NCBI GenBank assembly: GCA_009767595.1
Contig: VSDK01011723.1
Location: 26,871-90,870, forward strand
Direction: 5' to 3'
Length of the DNA: 64,000 nucleotides
Source of the DNA: Symbiodinium kawagutii
Lineage: Eukaryota; Sar; Dinophyceae; Suessiales; Symbiodiniaceae
Shown here: positions 55,983-64,000 of the stretch, in pieces
How the letters are laid out: every line of letters begins with the position of its first letter
Numbering within the stretch: the first letter of the stretch is position 1
Made by a program: the position numbers and the translations under genes
The notes under the pieces: model-generated
What the model was told of the DNA's origin: nothing
Seen by the model: the letters and a program-made list of their open reading frames with translations, nothing else
Database searches by the model: none

Positions 55983-56015
55983 CTGGTAAAGGCCGTGTAC
56001 CGTTGAGAAGACTAC
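55983..56015 (-). CDS. IFT122: IFT122-like exon 1 of window (33 bp)
   Basis: Encodes VVFSTVHGLYQ, matching the conserved STVHGLY stretch of the second propeller. Acceptor TGCAG|GTA; donor CAG|GAGACG, a GA donor. Both ends are in phase 0. The following intron (55,982-55,023) holds a diverged family G palindrome and otherwise nothing I recognise. No exon for the preceding family segment was found between here and the retroelement remnant at 56.44 kb, so the upstream intron probably contains retroelement 2. Confidence 0.85.
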
Positions 56016-56439
56016 CTGCACGGTTGGCCGAGGTGAAGGAGGGATTCCGGAATGGCCGTTATTATCAAATATTGATATGATTTCATCATTTAGTACTATC
56101 CATCATTAAGTAACAAATATTATCAATAGAGAATCTTAACCATCATTTAGTAACCATTATCATCAAAACTACACAATGATTGCCCATTCTGCAGATGTTG
56201 GTTGGAATGAACTGCGCTGGATCTACCAACGATCTTGAAACTGCCAATGACAACAACTGCTTGGAGGTTTTGACCCATCCCGAAAATATAAGCCAATTAT
56301 TATCTATTCACGTGCTGCCAATCGAGTCCCGTCGAAATGGCTCGTCTCCCACCTTCCATGAAAGACGAAACAATGAGCAACACTTGTGGTCAACTCAATC
56401 AACACTAAGAAACTCAGCCGGTGATGTCATTAGGGAGCC

Positions 56440-58130
56440 TACTTGACAGGGGGTTCAAAACACGTGGCCCACTCCTTCAATCCTTGCTTACGACCACTGC
56501 AGAGTGGAATGGCAAAGAGGCGCAAAGCATCAAAGCTCAAACAGGCATAACCTCCACTTATAAAACCTGATGGATGCGTCTTCCCATTGGATTTGGAGTA
56601 GCGTGGGATGACCACACCTGGTACAATTGGATGTCCAGGAATGCGTAAGGCTTGTGCGATGGCTTTTCGCAACAACATTGAGTATTGAGCTGGTGTTCCA
56701 TCCACACCCGTGAGCCTAAAACCAAGTGACCAAAAGTGAAATGCCACTCCGTGAGAGAAGTTTGCAAAGCTTCTCCTATCTGCCACTTTAAAGAAGTCAA
56801 GTAAGAAAGTGCCGAATTCCAATCTTCAGCTGTTATGGAGGCTTGTGATTTCAAAGGAACGATTTCAAACTTGGAAGTCCATTGGAAGTCATTTGGATCG
56901 ACCAAATCCATGAAGGCAACCTTTCACGTAAAGTCTCTATAGGGTCCGTGATTGAAAGAGCATTATTGATTTGCAGCGGTTGAGGTTCATCGGAAACACT
57001 GGCAGCAGGCTGCGGCAAACTGGACAGGTGAACATGCAAGTTCGCTAACCATACTTCATGGTTATGTATCAAGGAGTAGTTTTTGTCCCATTCTTTATGC
57101 CAAAGTGATTTCTGAAGTTCAAGGGCGGACTTAGCAACAGTGTCCGCAATGCGTTTATGAAATATGTCACGTGTGTTGGTATGATGTTCAGCAGCGAGTG
57201 TGTCTGAGATTACTCACAAGGAAGATGTTCTAGACATGCGCTGGGCACCATTGAACAATTAACGGTACTTGAATGTAGCTTTTTCTAAGGTCAATTAAAT
57301 ACAAGAGATGCTTCCACCAGTGCCAGTGCGACCAAAATTGCGGTAGTGGATTGCCCTTGAGCAAATAGTTGATTTGATGGACTAATGAAAGACAATCGGA
57401 ATGGATTACCACAGGTTGGTTGGTGATCGACAACGCAAACAGAATGGCCCAAAAATCACAAGTGTAGGGAGTTAAGAAAAATGGAACACAGGGCCTTTAC
57501 CCAGTACTTTGCCTCCCTCAAGAACAACACTAAAAGTGCCAATGGAATGCAGGTAATATCAGTTGAAATCACAGCTACCATCCGTCCACATGTGAAGAAG
57601 TGAAGATAAGAGAAATTAGTGTTTTGATCCCACAAAGTGAGCGGCAGACTTGAGACTTGGGAAATTTCAAACTTCTGAATGGTCTTTTCACAGGGAAATT
57701 CAACAATGCCAAGAAGAGCAACGTTGGGACCAAATTGTATCAAAAGTGCAGTATCAACTTCCAAAAACCCTTCCTCAGTGAACATTGATGTCGTAATGCT
57801 CAAATGATCGTCCCACGCGTCCCGTACTTCTTCCGGTGTCATGCTCTGACAACTGGGCGGCTCCCAGCTGCAGCTCCTTGAGCTGCAAGGTGTGACCTTC
57901 ACTGACTTCAAGTGCTCTGTAGCCCTAACTGCTGCTTCATGAAAGTGCTTGTGCTTTTCAACGATGGCATCGTCGCCCGGCTCGGCTACACAGACATGGC
58001 CTTTGAAAAAGCGATGACGCCCGCACTGGGCGCGTTGAAGGCTTGCTCGAGCTCATCCCCGCTCAAAGCGGCAGCTATCTCGCCGTACTTGCGAGAGAAA
58101 CTCTTTCTTTCTCTGGCATTGGAAGGTACA
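56440..58130 (-). pseudogene. Frameshifted remnant of an RNase H-bearing retroelement
   Basis: No single frame is open, but adjoining frames read as one protein. From high to low coordinates: KYGEIAAALSGDELEQAFN (about 58.07 kb), EPGDDAIVEKHKHFHEAAV, TPEEVRDAWDDHLS, then an RNase H core with HMWTDGSC (about 57.59 kb), VVIHSDCLSLVHQ (57.40 kb), VQWCPAHV (57.24 kb) and RIADTVAKSALELQ (57.14 kb), then a C-terminal tail containing SLKWQIGEA and FHFW. TDGS, HSD and ADTVAKSA are the usual acidic positions of RNase H. Several frameshifts and stops show decay. The tail resembles retroelement polyproteins common in dinoflagellate gene models, as I recall them. It may be an older element next to retroelement 2, or a 3' part of the same lineage. 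Confidence 0.6.
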
Positions 58131-58154
58131 TCCGTGCCTGTACATGCAAAGAGG

Positions 58155-59060
58155 CTAAATCTGACAATCCGCAAGAATGTCATTCGACCTTGTCTGTCGA
58201 GCAGCCAATTCAAAGTCCTTGGCCAAAAGCGCCCATTCCGGTTGCGCGGCACTAGGATCCGGCACAAAGCGCGAATTGAAAAGCATGCTATGTGCAAAAG
58301 CTGCGTTAAGCAGCATAGGGTACTCCTTCGCCACAAAGGTGCGGAAACGACCAGTGTGGTCAACACCTACCAAAGCAGTAGAAGGCTTGACGAAGTCGTC
58401 CCGGGCCCACGAGTCCAATCGAGAAAGGCGCACACCTCCACAAAGCAGCGTGGTGGGCTTGACGCCCTTGGCGCCATAGCGGTACTGAAGGACAGTGTGC
58501 TGCGTGAACATAGAGGTGGCACAGAGGTGCTCAATGATGGCCGACCTCCAAATGGTCGGTCGATCCAAATCCTCTGGGGCGCGAGGGTGCTCCACGATGA
58601 CCTTCCCCTGTCGAAATCGTGTCATAATGCCCAACCAAAGCCCACGCAGAAGCAATTGGTTGCCGAGGTGTAGTTGAGCATATTCCCGCAATGACAGCAA
58701 TGGCAAGCCCCACAAGCAGTCAAAGCTACGAAGAGGTCGGGGTCCTCGACGAAGTTGGCCCTCCGAAGTCAGCAACTGCATATAGCGAACCTCAGACCAA
58801 CTCTCACATGGAGGTCCCATGAGGAGCGCAGCGATGTGACCCTCACGAGCCGCAGCCCAAAGAAAGGACCACGTGGCCTCCTCGAAAATGTTCATGCGGG
58901 TAGACACGGCTGTGTCCAAGGAGATGATCATGTAGCCTGGGACGTCCTTGAGAATGATTTCCGCAAAGTGTTGGAAATCTCCTTGTCGCCTGCGCCCCGA
59001 GAAGAGGTGCACCACCAAGCGATAGGAGGCAGCCAAGTCAGGCTGCACTCGGGCTTCCGT
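58155..59060 (-). CDS. Cytosine-C5 methyltransferase-like ORF downstream of retroelement 2 RT
   Basis: The frame is open from 59,060 (after TAA at 59,063-59,061) to 58,155. Motifs in order: VVHLFSGRRRQGDF (motif I-like, about 59.01 kb), LDTA (acidic end of the next strand), GPPCESWS (motif IV, with the candidate catalytic Cys, about 58.81 kb), VIVEHPRAPED (in the place of the ENV motif, about 58.59 kb) and YRYGAKGVKPTT (equivalent to the YG--KPT segment of several C5-MTase families, about 58.46 kb). The target-recognition region is short, so enzyme activity is uncertain. There is no ATG before motif I; the first possible start, GTG at 59,048, overlaps the RT ORF in another frame. Capture of cytosine methyltransferases by retrotransposons has been reported in dinoflagellates, so the association is plausible. 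Confidence 0.65.
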   Translation of the reverse strand, partial: TEARVQPDLAASYRLVVHLFSGRRRQGDFQHFAEIILKDVPGYMIISLDTAVSTRMNIFEEATWSFLWAAAREGHIAALLMGPPCESWSEVRYMQLLTSEGQLRRGPRPLRSFDCLWGLPLLSLREYAQLHLGNQLLLRGLWLGIMTRFRQGKVIVEHPRAPEDLDRPTIWRSAIIEHLCATSMFTQHTVLQYRYGAKGVKPTTLLCGGVRLSRLDSWARDDFVKPSTALVGVDHTGRFRTFVAKEYPMLLNAAFAHSMLFNSRFVPDPSAAQPEWALLAKDFELAARQTRSNDILADCQI

Positions 59061-62000
59061 TTAAGGGTCCACTGCCGACGATGTGCTTCAGCAGCAGCAA
59101 GATCTGTAAAGCGGCCTGGAAGGAAATGGCGACGATCCACATAACCTTGGGCAGCTTTGCGACCAACTACCGGAAAGGTGGGTTCCTCCTCCACGAGCTC
59201 GAGCTCCGCCTGCCACTGACGGAGCTGCTGGAAGGGGAGCCAATGACCAAAATCCAAAGCCAAAGTGACGAAGGCAGCCATAGGGAAATGGTCTCCGTCC
59301 AAGCGATGAGCCCAGAGCCAATCCATGAACGCAAAGGCAGCCACGGAGTCCTGATCAAATAGTTCCTGCAGATAAGTCAGACACTGCGAATGCAAGACAC
59401 AAAGATCCGGGTTTTCGTCCTGGCAGAAGAGGCGTGCTAATGGAGTTAAACGGTTGTCCAATTCCAGGAGCCGATCAGAATCCAAAGGGAGAAGTGCTTG
59501 ATGAAGGAGAGGGAAGTCCCACAAGTGCACCACAATCTGCCCTTGGAGAACTGCTCTGTGCCTCTGAGCCGGTGTAGGGCGCAAAGGTCCATGCACATCT
59601 CGATAGACCTGCAAGCGCTTCAGGTGCTTGAAAGCAGGGTCAAGGGAGACACTGACACCCTCCACGTGCTCCCTAGTGCCATGCACCTTGTCAAAACATC
59701 TGTTGCGTCGATAACGCAGGTGCTGCTGCAATCTGCGGGATGTCCAGAAGTTGCGTAAGCAGCCCGGACAGACAGAGCTCTGAACGTATTGCCACTCAAT
59801 CGAGTGAGTCTGGTGCTGTTTGTACACATGGGCAGCCAGGCTCTGCTTGGTGGGGCAAATACGGTCGCAGTGGTCACAGGGAAATTGCCCGGTTGGTAGC
59901 GGAGCTGGTTGATCGATTTCTGCATCCTCAGGGGCAAAAAGAAAACCTGCTTCTCGAAGAGCCACATAGGCATGATGATGAAGCGAATCGACTTCAAAAG
60001 CCAACTGCTCCTGCGCGAGGTACTTCTTGGTGGCAAGGTTGATGAGCTGCTTCCATCTCGGCACGTGCGCCAAGGTCACCAAAAGGGTGGACCATTCCCA
60101 ATGCTCTCCTGTGGGCAGTTGCAAATCAACGGAGACCAGGCCTTGCAACCATCTCAAGTCTGCTTGCAGCTCCCATAACCACCCTTGATGAAGGGTGTAC
60201 TCTTGCAACAAGAGGGCTCTGTAAAAAGAGGGAGCAACTTCAGCAACGTACTGCAAGGATCCTAATCGCAGGCGGCACAGGAGCAACCTGAAAGATTGCA
60301 AGGAGTAACGGTGACGCAAAGTGGCATCATCCAGGCATTGATCAGACCAGAATCCATTGTTGATGATCCTGCGTTGAAAGGCCAACATGGTGTGTTCCAG
60401 CTTCTTCACCTGGGCGTGTGTCAGGTCGGACCAGGTTGCACACCCGTACAAGAGGCGTGAAAACACAAGGCTCTGCAGCAATGTGAGGCGCACAGCAACT
60501 GGCAGGCGTTTGTTCCCAAAGACCGGCCGAGCCAGTTCCTGAAAGGTTTGAGTGGCCATACCGATCCTCTTGTCGACTTCCGTGGTGAGGTCGCCTTCCA
60601 TGTTGTAGACAATACCGAGGTGCCGATATGTTGGGGTAATACGAACCGAAAGGATATGCAGATCGGTCGTCACGACGAGTCGTGGTTGGACATCTGGCCG
60701 GAACCATTTGCGGTGCATCTGTTCAGACTGATGTCCTCTGAACATCATGACGATCTCCGATTTGCCTTTCGCCAGATTGATCCGCAATCCATAACTGGAG
60801 AACGTTTGGTGGGCACATTGAACTACCTGCTCCAACAGGAGCGGGAGGTCTGTGGCCTTGGCAGCAGTAACAGGTAGGGCCAAGTCGTCCATCCAAGCTA
60901 CTCCAACAAAGGGTGCCGGGTGGCAAGTCCAGCCTTCCTGATAAAGTGGGAGGTCCATCAATTGTTGACGCAGGTCTTGAATGATATGACCCATTAAAAG
61001 GTTGAACGCCATGTCGGCAATGGGACTACCAGGCCTGGAACCCCGGCGGGTCCAGGCGACCTGTGGATCTGCAGCACAGCCATGTCCTTCTGGATGCCAG
61101 AACCAAGTGTGACGATGAAGATCGTGCAACATTGCTCTCAGTCCTGGGGGCAACTGGCACTTGTCTTGTTGAATGGCCGTCTGCAAGGCATCACGCAAGG
61201 TGTCCAGGTCAAAGTGCTCAGAGCCAAAGAACTGGTTGAGCGCGGTCTCATCAAAATCATTGCTTTGAGTGAAAACAAATTCACGCAAAAGCCCGTGAAA
61301 AGCTCCCTGAATGTCGATGAAGAAAACTGCGCTCGAGAGGTGCTGCTGTCGAGCCAGGGTGGTGTGAAGCCGAAGGGCATGATTTGCCGTGGCTGTCCGC
61401 TGACCAACGAATCCTCCCATCTGCTCAGGGGTACAAGTGAGCGAAGCCAGAGGGCTTAGGCGGCTGCGACACCATCCATGTAAAACCTTTGCGCAGCTGG
61501 AAGCAAGAAGAACTCCTCTGTATGAGCTGGCGTTCTGCAGACCTCCCTTCCCCTTGTAGAGCTCAACCATCGTCCCCCCTTTGTAGGTGAGCGGCTCATT
61601 GGAGGTTAAAAAGGCTTTGAGAAGAAGTCGATGCAAAGGCTTGCTGACCACAGCTGCTCCATGATGGAGGACCTCCGGGGCCACGCAATCCGGCCCGCTG
61701 GCACGGCCTGTTTGTTGACGGGCACAAAGACGCTCAATTTCATGCCGTTGCGGGAGCTCTGCCAGGTCCAATGTTCGAGTCACCGGTTTGGCAAGATGCT
61801 CTTGCTGACAGCGGGCTTCACAGAGTTGTTTCAGGGCTGAGAAAGGAAGGTTGGTGCCAGCCTCTAAATCATTAAAATGTGAAAGAAGGGCTTTGGAATC
61901 ATCCACCTTTCCAGCTCTCCTACGCTGGACATGTTTGGGCAAAAAGGCTTTCAGGAAGCCCCACAAACGATTCAGGCCACCCTCAGTATGTGCCTGCTCA

Positions 62001-63979
62001 GCAGCATGCGCCAAACTAGTCAAGTGGCATTGGTCATCCCAGCGAACAGCCTGCTTGACCTGTTTGGTGAAGTGAGATAACTGATCACTAGTCCAGTCAA
62101 TCGCTTCTTCAATCGTCTGGAAAAGCGCAAAAACAGCTGAATCAGAGGGGGAACCAGAACGAAGCGCACGAAGCAGGGACTTCCGACGAAGGTACAAGGC
62201 TTTCTTGCATTGGATGAGGTTCCAGGTAGAGGCTTGCAGATGCCTCTTGCGTGGGGCGTTTCGAAAAGGCACTGGAATCCAGGAATGCAACTGCTCACAG
62301 GCACGAGAGAAATCAACTGCATCCTGGTGCACGGATTGTCCCCAGGTAGCCAGAGGTAGGGCATCTCTGACAGCTTGCGCACCTTCATATGAGGCAAACA
62401 ATTGCTGAAACCCGCCAAGCGACAGAGGCCGACGCTTCTTGGATTGTCCAGGTTGGGACCGACTCACAAAAGTGGCTTGGGCAATCACAGCAAAGTGGTC
62501 ATCCCGAGCTAAAGAAAGATCAACTTCGGAAGCCACCCAGGTCGAAAACTCAGAAAAGATGCTGGAACGCGAGAAGCACACATAGTCGATTCGAACACCG
62601 GCTCCCTTGGGGTTCACATGCGTGATGGAACTACCACGGTGCCACTGCGAGAAAGTCGTCGGGGCGATCAATGCATGACGAAGCAGCCAATTGTGGAAGT
62701 AGTCTCCCGACAAATTTTGGGGCGAGGGATCCAGGTCCCCTACCGCATCTGACGTGATGTTGCCTAGATGCCCATTGGCATCAACAGCGACTATCATGGG
62801 TGTGTCACTGCCCGCTCGATTGATGGCACATGAGACTTGTTGCCAGAAGGCTTCAATCTCTGCCTCTGTGCGCGCACTGTGTGGGGCACGACCGGTGAAA
62901 AGGAGGCAGTGCAAATCCGGGTGTTTGAGCCTGGCCAAAAGGAATGACGGCCCAGAGTCAAGGATGCGGAGGTGAGAAAACTCAATGCGTTTGCCATTCT
63001 GGGTGAGGGGTGCAGTCTTTGAAATCCATAACTGCACTCCATCCAAACCTTCGGCAGTGGCAGGATGCCCTAGCACATGTAAGCAATGGTTGTTCTGCGA
63101 CACTGAATGCTTGTGTCGAGTCTCCTGCACACCAACGAAATGAACCCCTTTGATGTGGAACTGCTCCATGATGGCAAGTTGACGAGCACCAACAATAGAC
63201 AAACCTGCATCCTTTCGTTCAGAAAGGGACAGCACATTGGCTGTGGCAACCAAAATTTGACCTGTGACCAACACAGAGCACGAGGCAGGCGTATCCTGGT
63301 GTGTCCACATACTCAAAGAGAGCTCTTGGGGCAAGTGAGGTAAATGGCTCTCGTGCACAACATGATGCCCACGCAAAGGTGGAAGAGTAGGATCCCTACA
63401 TTTCAATGGTTTGACGGCCCACAACCAAGCAAGATGAGCATCTTCAGATGAACGAACAACGTCAAGCCATTCAGGGTCCGCAATGGTGGTGCTCTCCCTC
63501 CCAAAATTGGCCAGGCGGTCGGCAACTTCATTCCAGAGGTGGCCAGAATGCCCTTTCACATGGCACCATGTAATCCAAGAGGCACCCCAAAACTCTTCCA
63601 AGCAGAGTCCAAAAGCACGCAGGAAGCTGGCCAATTCTCCATCCTGTCGAGGTTGCATCCATCCCGCTGCCATAAAGCCAACTGCTTGTGCATCAAAGCA
63701 AAAGTGAATGGAAAGCGGGCCGGCATTTGGGCACAAATCTCTATGCAACTGCAATTGATGAGCCCACAGCAATGCCCAACCCAAAGCCAGTTGCTCGCCA
63801 GGGAAGGAGGATGTGCCATAATGCGCGAGGGAAAGGGTGCCACCGAGCCGAGGACCAGCAGAGGTATGAACTATCAACACGACGCCAACACCGGCAGCAG
63901 CCGTGCCCACATAGGAGGCATCGGTGTAGAATGAAAGCTCAAGCGGGTCCTCGTACCCTGAAGCTCCAACATGTCTTAT
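58928..63979 (-). CDS. Retroelement 2 RNase H - AP endonuclease - RT - zinc-finger protein (5' truncated)
   Basis: Open from just after TAA at 63,982-63,980. There is no ATG before the RNase H; FYTDAS (catalytic Asp codon at 63,922) is already coded. Further RNase H positions are Glu in FPGEQ, Asp in FCFDAQAVG and Asp in NEVADRLANFG. Endonuclease: ATANVLS, VQETRHK (about 63.12 kb), GRAPHSA, VDANGH (about 62.78 kb), RIDYVCF and RDDHFAV. RT: FFIDIQGAF (about 61.32 kb), RGSRPGSPIADMAF (about 61.03 kb) and the catalytic WMDD (about 60.89 kb). Zinc fingers FPCDHCDRIC and VCPGCLRNFW (about 59.87 and 59.75 kb) are followed by about 220 residues of unknown function. The last ~45 residues are the methyltransferase-like region read in the wrong frame. 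No catalytic change is visible, but it lacks a proper start. Confidence 0.88.
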   Translation of the reverse strand: MRHVGASGYEDPLELSFYTDASYVGTAAAGVGVVLIVHTSAGPRLGGTLSLAHYGTSSFPGEQLALGWALLWAHQLQLHRDLCPNAGPLSIHFCFDAQAVGFMAAGWMQPRQDGELASFLRAFGLCLEEFWGASWITWCHVKGHSGHLWNEVADRLANFGRESTTIADPEWLDVVRSSEDAHLAWLWAVKPLKCRDPTLPPLRGHHVVHESHLPHLPQELSLSMWTHQDTPASCSVLVTGQILVATANVLSLSERKDAGLSIVGARQLAIMEQFHIKGVHFVGVQETRHKHSVSQNNHCLHVLGHPATAEGLDGVQLWISKTAPLTQNGKRIEFSHLRILDSGPSFLLARLKHPDLHCLLFTGRAPHSARTEAEIEAFWQQVSCAINRAGSDTPMIVAVDANGHLGNITSDAVGDLDPSPQNLSGDYFHNWLLRHALIAPTTFSQWHRGSSITHVNPKGAGVRIDYVCFSRSSIFSEFSTWVASEVDLSLARDDHFAVIAQATFVSRSQPGQSKKRRPLSLGGFQQLFASYEGAQAVRDALPLATWGQSVHQDAVDFSRACEQLHSWIPVPFRNAPRKRHLQASTWNLIQCKKALYLRRKSLLRALRSGSPSDSAVFALFQTIEEAIDWTSDQLSHFTKQVKQAVRWDDQCHLTSLAHAAEQAHTEGGLNRLWGFLKAFLPKHVQRRRAGKVDDSKALLSHFNDLEAGTNLPFSALKQLCEARCQQEHLAKPVTRTLDLAELPQRHEIERLCARQQTGRASGPDCVAPEVLHHGAAVVSKPLHRLLLKAFLTSNEPLTYKGGTMVELYKGKGGLQNASSYRGVLLASSCAKVLHGWCRSRLSPLASLTCTPEQMGGFVGQRTATANHALRLHTTLARQQHLSSAVFFIDIQGAFHGLLREFVFTQSNDFDETALNQFFGSEHFDLDTLRDALQTAIQQDKCQLPPGLRAMLHDLHRHTWFWHPEGHGCAADPQVAWTRRGSRPGSPIADMAFNLLMGHIIQDLRQQLMDLPLYQEGWTCHPAPFVGVAWMDDLALPVTAAKATDLPLLLEQVVQCAHQTFSSYGLRINLAKGKSEIVMMFRGHQSEQMHRKWFRPDVQPRLVVTTDLHILSVRITPTYRHLGIVYNMEGDLTTEVDKRIGMATQTFQELARPVFGNKRLPVAVRLTLLQSLVFSRLLYGCATWSDLTHAQVKKLEHTMLAFQRRIINNGFWSDQCLDDATLRHRYSLQSFRLLLCRLRLGSLQYVAEVAPSFYRALLLQEYTLHQGWLWELQADLRWLQGLVSVDLQLPTGEHWEWSTLLVTLAHVPRWKQLINLATKKYLAQEQLAFEVDSLHHHAYVALREAGFLFAPEDAEIDQPAPLPTGQFPCDHCDRICPTKQSLAAHVYKQHQTHSIEWQYVQSSVCPGCLRNFWTSRRLQQHLRYRRNRCFDKVHGTREHVEGVSVSLDPAFKHLKRLQVYRDVHGPLRPTPAQRHRAVLQGQIVVHLWDFPLLHQALLPLDSDRLLELDNRLTPLARLFCQDENPDLCVLHSQCLTYLQELFDQDSVAAFAFMDWLWAHRLDGDHFPMAAFVTLALDFGHWLPFQQLRQWQAELELVEEEPTFPVVGRKAAQGYVDRRHFLPGRFTDLAAAEAHRRQWTLKRKPECSLTWLPPIAWWCTSSRGAGDKEISNTLRKSFSRTSQAT

Positions 63980-64000
63980 TTAGTACAGGTACTATTTAAG

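Larger units (their letters stand above)
667..56015 (-). other. IFT122: IFT122-like gene span (partial at both ends)
   Basis: Twenty-six short exons on the minus strand read in order as an intraflagellar transport protein 122 homologue. IFT122 is a core subunit of IFT-A, which drives retrograde transport in cilia and flagella; it has two N-terminal WD40 propellers followed by a TPR-like alpha-solenoid. Exons from 56.0 to 30.8 kb cover the second propeller, and those from 29.5 to 0.7 kb the start of the solenoid. Matches to the family are dense and collinear (for example STVHGLY, DRYAYRD, EQKVRI, NHIILCQ, RKKLAVVDE, EPNANSVAWNT, GSKIFC, DVPQSA, AYRVACLGVTE). Every acceptor is AG|G, and phase joins at each junction except around one unresolved segment. 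First-propeller and C-terminal exons must lie beyond the window. The identification comes from remembered family sequence, with no alignment run. A paralogous IFT-A WD40/TPR protein is the main alternative. Confidence 0.85.
58155..63980 (-). mobile_element. Retroelement 2: 5'-truncated non-LTR retrotransposon with a methyltransferase-like tail
   Basis: Minus-strand element with the same RNase H - endonuclease - RT - two-zinc-finger layout as retroelement 1 but a different 3' coding tail. The right boundary, near 63,980, falls just before the first catalytic Asp of RNase H, next to a small palindrome (TTTAGTAC-AGGTACT), and an in-frame TAA lies there; 5' truncation typical of non-LTR insertion is the simplest reading. 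The 3' boundary and target duplication were not found. It probably lies in an IFT122-like intron upstream of exon 1. Confidence 0.75.

Noticed and set aside
57912..58673. 253-residue plus-strand ORF
   Set aside because: It lies antisense to the methyltransferase-like ORF, which carries recognisable motifs; the plus-strand product has low-complexity basic sequence and no domain.

Overview
The window looks like nuclear DNA of a dinoflagellate, most likely a Suessiales or Symbiodiniaceae-type alga. The case rests on three things seen directly: a host gene cut into very small exons whose introns begin GT, GC or GA and always end AG before a G; large non-LTR retroelements with an RNase H - endonuclease - reverse transcriptase - zinc finger layout; and AT-rich non-coding DNA packed with short palindromic elements. 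The species cannot be named from the sequence.

Host gene. Almost the whole left and centre of the window (about 667 to 56,015, minus strand) is one gene, a homologue of IFT122, a subunit of the intraflagellar transport A complex. It is invisible as a long ORF because the coding sequence is in pieces of 15 to 80 bases. I placed 26 exons by translating GC-richer islands and requiring that reading phase join across each AG|G acceptor. They run in order from the second WD40 propeller (56.0 to 30.8 kb) into the alpha-solenoid (29.5 to 0.7 kb). One short segment, between 49.46 and 43.82 kb, remains unresolved. Both ends of the gene lie outside the window.

Retroelement 1 (16,284 to 29,277, minus strand) is an apparently full-length non-LTR element of about 13 kb. 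It sits in one IFT122 intron and is inserted into an older palindromic element whose two halves and a 12-13 base target duplication flank it. It carries a zinc-ribbon ORF (interrupted by a 105-N assembly gap), a giant ORF with about six copies of an unrecognised ~165-residue unit, an RNase H/endonuclease/RT/zinc-finger ORF, and a 371-residue ORF of unknown function. A 203-bp tandem duplication separates the second and third ORFs; removing it puts them in one frame.

Retroelement 2 (about 58,155 to 63,980, minus strand) has the same RT-protein layout, is 5'-truncated near the right edge of the window, and is followed by an ORF with the motifs of a cytosine-C5 methyltransferase-like fold. Just downstream (56,440 to 58,130) lies a frameshifted remnant of another RNase H-bearing retroelement.

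Interspersed repeats. Introns hold many copies of at least four palindromic MITE-like families, called here A (ends GGCTGTGGGTCA), B (ends TGGTGGTTTCTCAAAATAGG), C (ends CTGGTTGGTGGTTTCAACC) and D (ends CAAGGTGGGCCCCC), plus two minor ones (E, G), minisatellites and (AT)n tracts. I saw no tRNA, rRNA or CRISPR array. Alignments to IFT122 and other families are from memory of the families; no search was run.
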